From Megachile rotundata (taxonomy: Eukaryota; Arthropoda; Insecta; Hymenoptera; Megachilidae), in NCBI RefSeq assembly GCF_050947335.1, contig NW_027473719.1:101861-165860 (forward strand): a stretch of DNA of 64,000 bases, read 5' to 3'. Position 1 is the first letter of the stretch. Every line of letters starts with the position of its first letter. Under the pieces are notes generated by a model. That model was not told the origin of the DNA. It saw only the letters and a list, made by a program, of their open reading frames with translations, and searched no databases. Below, piece after piece: positions 52,201 through 61,600 of this stretch. A program made the position numbers and the translations under genes.

Positions 52201-54704
52201 TTTTCGTTCTATCGATCATATAAGCATAATGTGGCTAATAATATGAGTAAGATTGATAATAATAAGAGTAATGAGTATAGTAATTGTCGTCCTATCGATC
52301 ATATAAGCATTATATGGCTAATAATATGAGTTAGATTGATGAGAATAAGAGTAATAAGTATAGTAATTGTCGTACTATCGATCATATAAGCTTAATATGG
52401 CTAATAATATGAGTTAGATTGATAATAAAGAGACTAATAAGTATAGTAATTGTCGTCCTATCGATCATATAAGCATAATATGGCTAATAATATGAGTTAG
52501 ATTGATAATAATAAGAGTAATAAGCATAGTAATTGTCATTCTATCGGTCATATAACCATAATATGGCTAATAATATGAGTTAGATTCATAACAGTGAGTG
52601 TAATAAGTATAGTAATTGTCGTTCTATCGATCATATGAGCATAATATGGCTAATAATATGAGTTAGATTGATAATAATGAGTGTAATAAGTGTAGTAATT
52701 TTCGTTCTATCGATCATATAAGCATAATATGGCTAATAATATGAGTTGGATTGATAATAATAAGAGTAATGAGTATAGTAATTGTCGTTATATCGATCAT
52801 ATAAGCATAATATGGCTAATAATTTGAGTTAGATTGATAAGAATAAGAGTGAAAAGTATAGTAATTGTCGTTCTATCTATCATATCTGCATAATATGGTT
52901 AATAATATGAGTTAGATTGATAATAGTGAGTGTAATAAGCATAGTAATTGTCGTTCTATCGATCATATACGCATAATATGGCTAATAATATGAGTTAGAT
53001 TGATAATAATAAGAGTAATGAGTATAGTAATTGTCGTCCTATCGGTCACATAACCATAATATGGCTAATAATATGAGTTAGATTGATAACAGTGAGTGTG
53101 ATAAGTATAGTAATTGTCGTTATATCGATCATATAAGCATAATATGGCTAATAATATGAGTTAGATTGATAATAATAAGTGGAATGAGTATAGTAATTGT
53201 CGTTATATCGATCATATAAGCATAATATGGCTAATAATTTGAGTTAGATTGATAATAATAAGAGTAATAAGTATAGTAATTGTCGTGTTATCGATCATAT
53301 CTGCATAATATGGTTAATAATATGAGTTGGATTGATAACAGTGAGTGTGATAAGTATAGTAATTGTCGTTCTATCGATCATATGAGCATAATATGGCTAA
53401 TAATATGAGTTAGATTGATAATAATAAGAGTAATGAGTATAGTAATTGTCGTCCTATCGATCATATAAGCATAATATGGCTAATAATATGAGTTAGATTG
53501 ATAATAATGAGAGTAATAAGTATAGTAATTGTCGTTCTATCGATCATATAAGCATAATATGGCTAATAATATGAGTTAGATTGATAACAGTGAGTGTAAT
53601 AAGTATAGTAATTGTCGTTCTATCGATCATATGAGCATAATATTTCTAATAATATGAGTTAGATTGATAATAATGAGTGTAATAAGTGTAGTAATTTTCG
53701 TTCTATCGATCATATAAGCATAATGTGGCTAATAATATGAGTTAGATTGATAATAATAAGAGTAATGAGTATAGTAATTGTCGTTATATCGATCATATAA
53801 GCATAATATGGCTAATAATATGAGTTAGATTGATAATAATGAGTGTAATAAGTGTAGTAATTTTCGTTCTATCGATCATATAAGCATAATGTGGCTAATA
53901 ATATGAGTAAGATTGATAATAATAAGAGTAATGAGTATAGTAATTGTCGTCCTATCGATCGTATAAGCATTATATGGCTAATAATATGAGTTAGATTGAT
54001 GAGAATAAGAGTAATAAGTATAGTAATTGTCGTTCTATCGATCATATGTGCATAATATGGTTAATAATATGAGTTAGATTGATAATAGTGAGTGTAATAA
54101 GCATAGTAATTGTCGTTCTATCGATCATATAAGCATAATATGGCTAATAATGTGAGTTAGAATGATAATAATAACAGTAATAAGTATAGTAATTGTCGTT
54201 CTATCGATCATATAAGCATAATATGGCTAATAATATGAGTTAGATTGATAATAATGAGAGTAATAAGTATAGTAATTGTCGTTCTATCGGTCACATAACC
54301 ATAATATGGCTAATAATATGAGTTAGATTGATAACAGTGAGTGTGATAAGTATAGTAATTGTCGTTATATCGATCATATAAGCATAATATGGCTAATAAT
54401 ATGAGTTAGATTGATAATAATAAGAGTAATGAGTATAGTAATTGTCATCCTATCGATCATATATGCATAATATGGCTAATAATATGAGTTAGATTGATAA
54501 GAATAAGAGTGAAAAGTATAGTAATTGTCGTTCTATCTATCATATCTGCATAATATGGTTAATAATATGAGTTAGATTGATAATAGTGAGTGTAATAAGC
54601 ATAGTAATTGTCGTTCTATCGATCATATACGCATAATATGGCTAATAATATGAGTTAGATTGATAATAATAAGAGTAATGAGTATAGTAATTGTCGTCCT
54701 ATCG
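49227..54704 (+). repeat. Four higher-order units of 13, 13, 20 and 20 monomers
   Basis: Each unit begins with a GTCACATAACC monomer bearing AGTGAGTGTGATAAG (49,227; 50,306; 51,385; 53,045), followed by an AAATGAG monomer and an AATTTGAG monomer with CGTGTTATCG. Unit lengths are 1,079, 1,079, 1,660 and 1,660 bp. The first six monomers of each 13-mer correspond, but the last seven differ in type. In the two 20-mers the flanks correspond while a central run of several monomers differs. A fifth unit starts at 54,705 and is cut off near 55,070. One private change, ATATTTCTAAT for ATATGGCTAAT, lies near 53,640. Confidence 0.87.
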
Positions 54705-55451
54705 GTCACATAACCATAATATGGCTAATAATATGAGTTAGATTGATAACAGTGAGTGTGATAAGTATAGTAATTGTCGTTATATCGATCATATAAGCAT
54801 AATATGGCTAATAATATGAGTTAGATTGATAATAATAAGTGAAATGAGTATAGTAATTGTCGTTATATCGATCATATAAGCATAATATGGCTATTAATTT
54901 GAGTTAGATTGATAATAATAAGAGTAATAAGTATAGTAATTGTCGTGTTATCGATCATATCTGCATAATATGGTTAATAATATGAGTTGGATTGATAACA
55001 GTGAGTGTGATAAGTATAGTAATTGTCGTTCTATCGATCATATGAGCATAATATGGCTAATAATATGAGTTAGATTGATAATAATATGAGTAATGAGTAC
55101 AGTAATTGTCGTCCTATCGATCATATAAGCATAATATGGCTAATAATATGAGTTAGATTGATAATAATAAGAGTAATAAGCATAGTAATTGTCATTCTAT
55201 CGGTCATATAACCATAATATGGCTAATAATATGAGTTAGATTGATAAGAGTGAGTGTAATAAGTATAGTAATTGTCGTTATATCGATCATATAAGCATAA
55301 TATGGCTAATAATATGAGTTAGATTGATAATAATAAAAGTAATGAGTATAGTAATTATCATCCTATCGATCATATATGCATAATATGGCTAATAATATGA
55401 GTTAGATTGATAAGAATAAGAGTAAAAAGTATAGTAATTGTCGTTCTATCT
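54705..55451 (+). repeat. Truncated unit and 24-monomer-spaced cassette
   Basis: After a fifth GTCAC-type unit start the sequence switches, at an AATAATATGAG/GTACAG monomer near 55,080, to a five-monomer cassette (AGCATAG with CATTC, GTCAT with AAGAGTGAG, AATAAAAGTAATGAG with CATCC, ATATATGC). The rare AAGAGTGAG falls at 55,244 and 57,236, exactly 24 monomers apart, and the neighbouring monomers agree apart from AATTATCATCC here. Confidence 0.8.
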
Positions 55452-56447
55452 ATCATATCTGCATAATATGGTTAATAATATGAGTTAGATTGATAATAGT
55501 GAGTGTAATAAGCATAGTAATTGTCGTTCTATCGATCATATAAGCATAATATGGCTAATAACATGAGTTAGATTGATAATAATAAGAGTAATGAGTATAG
55601 TAATTGTCGTCCTATCGATCATATAAGCATAATATGGCTAATAACATGAGTTAGATTGATAATAATAAGAGTAATGAGTATAGTAATTGTCGTCCTATCG
55701 ATCATATAAGCATAATATGGCTAATAATATGAGTTAGAATGATAATAATAAGAGTAATAAGTATAGTAATTGTCGTTCTATCGATCATATAAGCATAATA
55801 TGGCTAATAATATGAGTTTGATTGATAATAATGAGAGTAATAAGTATAGTAATTGTCGTTATATCGATCATATAAGCATAATATGGCTAATAATATGAGT
55901 TAGATTGATAATAATAAGAGTAAAAAGTATAGTAATTGTCGTTCTATCTATCATATCTGCATAATATGGTTAATAATATGAGTTAGATTGATAATAGTGA
56001 GTGTAATAAGCATAGTAATTGTCGTTCTATCGATCATATAAGCATAATATGGCTAATAACATGAGTTAGATTGATAATAATAAGAGTAATGAGTATAGTA
56101 ATTGTCGTCCTATCGATCATATAAGCATAATATGGCTAATAACATGAGTTAGATTGATAATAATAAGAGTAATGAGTATAGTAATTGTCGTCCTATCGAT
56201 CATATAAGCATAATATGGCTAATAATATGAGTTAGAATGATAATAATAAGAGTAATAAGTATAGTAATTGTCGTTCTATCGATCATATAAGCATAATATG
56301 GCTAATAATATGAGTTAGATTGATAATAATAAGAGTAATGAGTATAGTAATTGTGATCCTATCGATCATATATGCATAATATGACTAATAATATGAGTTA
56401 GATTGATAAGAATAAGAGTAAAAAGTATTGTAATTGTCGTTCTATCT
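55452..56447 (+). repeat. Two 498-bp hexamer units
   Basis: Units lie at 55,452-55,949 and 55,950-56,447. The first four monomers agree: ATATCTGC with AGCATAG, two successive AACATGAG monomers, and a GAGTTAGAATGATAAT monomer. The last two differ: the first unit has GAGTTTGATTG with AATGAGAG and then AATAAGAGTAAAAAG; the second has GTGATCC and then ATATATGC with GACTAAT. The two AACATGAG monomers in a row are themselves a one-monomer duplication. Confidence 0.85.
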
Positions 56448-58652
56448 ATCATATCTGCATAATATGGTTAATAATATGAGTTAGATTGATAATAGTGAGT
56501 GTAATAAGCATAGTAATTGTCGTTCTATCGATCATATAAGCATAATATGGCTAATAATATGAGTTAGATTGATAATAATAAGAGTAATGAGTATAGTAAT
56601 TGTTGTCCTATCGATCATATAAGCATAATATGGCTAATAATATGAGTTAGATTGATAATAATAAGAGTAATAAGTATAGTAATTGTCGTTCTATCGGTCA
56701 TATAACCATAATATGGCTAATAATATGAGTTAGATTGATAACAGTGAGTGTAATAAGTATAGTAATTGTCGTTATATCGATCATATAAGCATAATATGGC
56801 TAATAATATGAGTTAGATTGATAATAGTAAGATTAATAAGTATAGTAACTGTCGTTCTACGGATCATATAAGCATAATATGGCTAATAATTTGAGTTAGA
56901 ATGATAATAATAAGAGTAATGAGAATAGTAATTGTCGTCCTATCGATCGTATAAGCATAATATGGCTAATAATATGAGTTAGATTGATAATAATAAGAGT
57001 AATGAGTATAGTAATTGTCGTCCTATCGATCATATATGCATAATATGGCTAATAATATGAGTTAGATTGATAATAATATGAGTAATGAGTACAGTAATTG
57101 TCGTCCTATCGATCATATAAGCATAATATGGCTAATAATATGAGTTAGATTGATAATAATAAGAGTAATAAGCATAGTAATTGTCATTCTATCGGTCATA
57201 TAACCATAATATGGCTAATAATATGAGTTAGATTGATAAGAGTGAGTGTAATAAGTATAGTAATTGTCGTTATATCGATCATATAAGCATAATATGGCTA
57301 ATAATATGAGTTAGATTGATAATAATAAAAGTAATGAGTATAGTAATTGTCATCCTATCGATCATATATGCATAATATGGCTAATAATATGAGTTAGATT
57401 GATAAGAATAAGAGTAAAAAGTATAGTAATTGTCGTTCTATCTATCATATCTGCATAATATGGTTAATAATATGAGTTAGATTGATAATAATGAGAGTAA
57501 TAAGTATAGTAATTGTCGTTATATCGATCATATAAGCATAATATGGCTAATAATATGAGTTAGATTGATACCAGTGAGTGTAATAAGTATTGCAATTGTC
57601 GTTATATCGATCATATAAGCATAATATGGCTAATAATATGAGTAAGATTGATAATAATAAGAGTAATGAGTATAGTAATTGTCGTCCTATCGATCATATA
57701 AGCATTATATGGCTAATAATATGAGTTAGATTGATGAGAATAAGAATAATAAGTATAGTAATTGTCGTTCTATCGATCATATGTGCATAATATGGTTAAT
57801 AATATGAGTTAGATTGATAATAGTGAGTGTAATAGGCATAGTAATTGTCGTTCTATCGATCATATAAGCATAATATGGCTCATGATATGAGTTAGATTTA
57901 TAATAATAAGAGTAATGAGTATAGTAATTGTCGTCCTATCGATCATATAAGCGTAATATGGCTAATAATATGAGTTAGATTGATAATAATAAGAGTAATA
58001 AGTATAGTAATTGTCGTTCTATCGGTCATATAACCATAATATGGTTAAATAATATGAGTTAGATTGATAACAGTGAGTGTAATAAGTATAGTAACTGTCG
58101 TTCTACGGATCATATAAGCATAATATGGCTTATAATTTGAGTTAGAATGATAATAATAAGAGTAATGAGTATAGTAATTGTCGTCCTATCGATCGTATAA
58201 GCATAATATGGCTAATAATATGAGTTAGATTGATAATAATAAGAGTAATGAGTATAGTAATTGTCGACCTATCGATCATATATGCATAATATGGCTAACA
58301 ATATGAGTTAGATTGATAATAATAAGAGTAATGAGTATAGTAATTGTCGTCCGATCGATCGTATAAGCATAATATGGTTAATAATATGAGTTAGATTGAT
58401 AATAATAAGAGTAATGAGTATAGTAATTGTCGTACTATCGATCATATAAGCATAATATGGCTAATAATATGAGTTAAATTGATAATAATAAGAGTAATGA
58501 GTATAGTAATTGTCGTCCTATCGATCATATAAGCATAATATGGCTAATAAAATGAGTTAGATTGATAATAATAAGTGTAATAAGTATAGTAATTGTCGTT
58601 CTATCGGTCATATAACCATAATATGGCTAATAATATGAGTTAGATTGATAAC
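56448..58652 (+). repeat. Mixed block before the second 207-mer copy
   Basis: It contains a TGTTGTCC monomer (near 56,600), a GATTAATAAG/AACTG monomer with the CTACGG junction, the second AAGAGTGAG cassette (57,236), then GATACCAGTGAG with TATTGCAATTG, GATGAGAATAAGAATAAT and TAATAGGCATAG as private variants. The GGCTCATGATATG, AAGCGTAAT and 84-bp GGTTAAAT (58,045) series and the seven-monomer cassette (57,942) follow. At 58,653 the second copy of the 41,468 block starts. Confidence 0.77.
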
Positions 58653-61600
58653 AGTGAGTGTGATAAGTATAGTAATTGTCGTTATATCGATCATATAAGC
58701 ATAATATGGCTAATAATATGAGTTAGATTGATAATAATAAGAGAAATGAGTATAGTAATTGTCGTTATATCGATCATATAAGCATAATATGGCTAATAAT
58801 TTGAGTTAGATTGATAATAATAAGAGTAATAAGTATAGTAATTGTCGTGTTATCGATCATATCTGCATAATATGGTTAATAATATGAGTTGGATTGATAA
58901 CAGTGAGTGTGATAAGTATAGTAATTGTCGTTCTATCGATCATATGAGCATAATATGGCTAATAATATGAGTTAGATTGATAATAATAAGAGTAATGAGT
59001 ATAGTAATTGTCGTCCTATCGATCATATAAGCATAATATGGCTAATAATATGAGTTAGATTGATAATAATGAGAGTAATAAGTATAGTAATTGTCGTTCT
59101 ATCGATCATATAAGCATAATATGGCTAATAATATGAGTTAGATTGATAACAGTGAGTGTAATAAGTATAGTAATTGTCGTTCTATCGATCATATGAGCAT
59201 AATATGGCTAATAATATGAGTTAGATTGATAATAATGAGTGTAATAAGTGTAGTAATTTTCGTTCTATCGATCATATAAGCATAATGTGGCTAATAATAT
59301 GAGTTAGATTGATAATAATAAGAGTAATGAGTATAGTAATTGTCGTTATATCGATCATATAAGCATAATATGGCTAATAATTTGAGTTAGATTGATAATA
59401 ATAAGAGTAATAAGTATAGTAATTGTCGTTCTATCGATCATATCTGCATAATATGGTTAATAATATGAGTTGGATTGATAACAGTGAGTGTAATAAGTAT
59501 AGTAATTGTCGTTCTATCGATCATATGAGCATAATATGGCTAATAATATGAGTTAGATTGATAATAATAAGAGTAATAAGCATAGTAATTGTCATTCTAT
59601 CGGTCATATAACCATAATATGGCTAATAATATGAGTTAGATTGATAATAATGAGAGTAATAAGTATAGTAATTGTCGTTCTATCGATCATATAAGCATAA
59701 TATGGCTAATAATATGAGTTAGATTGATAATAATGAGAATAATAAGAATAGTAATTGTCGTTCTATCGATCATATAAGCATAATATGGCTAATAATATGA
59801 GTTAGATTGATAATAATAAGAGTAATGAGTATAGTAATTGTCATCCTATCGATCATATATGCATAATATGGCTAATAATATGAGTTAGATTGATAAGAAT
59901 AAGAGTGAAAAGTATAGTAATTGTCGTGTTATCGATCATATCTGCATAATATGGTTAATAATATGAGTTGGATTGATAACAGTGAGTGTGATAAGTATAG
60001 TAATTGTCGTTCTATCGATCATATGAGCATAATATGGCTAATAATATGAGTTAGATTGATAATAATAAGAGTAATGAGTATAGTAATTGTCGTCCTATCG
60101 ATCATATAAGCATAATATGGCTAATAATATGAGTTAGATTGATAATAATGAGAGTAATAAGTATAGTAATTGTCGTTCTATCGATCATATAAGCATAATA
60201 TGGCTAATAATATGAGTTAGATTGATAATAATGAGAATAATAAGAATAGTAATTGTCGTTCTATCGATCATATAAGCATAATATGGCTAATAATATGAGT
60301 TAGATTGATAATAATGAGAGTAATAAGTATAGTAATTGTCGTTCTATCGATCATATAAGCATAATATGGCTAATAATATGAGTTAGATTGATAATAATGA
60401 GAATAATAAGAATAGTAATTGTCGTTCTATCGATCATATAAGCATAATATGGCTAATAATATGAGTTAGATTGATAATAATAAGAGTAATGAGTATAGTA
60501 ATTGTCATCCTATCGATCATATATGCATAATATGGCTAATAATATGAGTTAGATTGATAAGAATAAGAGTGAAAAGTATAGTAATTGTCGTTCTATCTAT
60601 CATATCTGCATAATATGGTTAATAATATGAGTTAGATTGATAATAGTGAGTGTAATAAGCATAGTAATTGTCGTTCTATCGATCATATACGCATAATATG
60701 GCTAATAATATGAGTTAGATTGATAATAATAAGAGTAATGAGTATAGTAATTGTCGTCCTATCGGTCACATAACCATAATATGGCTAATAATATGAGTTA
60801 GATTGATAACAGTGAGTGTGATAAGTATAGTAATTGTCGTTATATCGATCATATAAGCATAATATGGCTAATAATATGAGTTAGATTGATAATAATAAGT
60901 GAAATGAGTATAGTAATTGTCGTTATATCGATCATATAAGCATAATATGGCTATTAATTTGAGTTAGATTGATAATAATAAGAGTAATAAGTATAGTAAT
61001 TGTCGTGTTATCGATCATATCTGCATAATATGGTTAATAATATGAGTTGGATTGATAACAGTGAGTGTGATAAGTATAGTAATTGTCGTTCTATCGATCA
61101 TATGAGCATAATATGGCTAATAATATGAGTTAGATTGATAATAATAAGAGTAATGAGTATAGTAATTGTCGTCCTATCGATCATATAAGCATAATATGGC
61201 TAATAATATGAGTTAGATTGATAATAATGAGTGTAATAAGTGTAGTAATTTTCGTTCTATCGATCATATAAGCATAATGTGGCTAATAATATGAGTTAGA
61301 TTGATAATAATAAGAGTAATGAGTATAGTAATTGTCGTTATATCGATCATATAAGCATAATATGGCTAATAATATGAGTTAGATTGATAATAATGAGTGT
61401 AATAAGTGTAGTAATTTTCGTTCTATCGATCATATAAGCATAATGTGGCTAATAATATGAGTAAGATTGATAATAATAAGAGTAATGAGTATAGTAATTG
61501 TCGTCCTATCGATCATATAAGCATTATATGGCTAATAATATGAGTTAGATTGATGAGAATAAGAGTAATAAGTATAGTAATTGTCGTTCTATCGATCATA

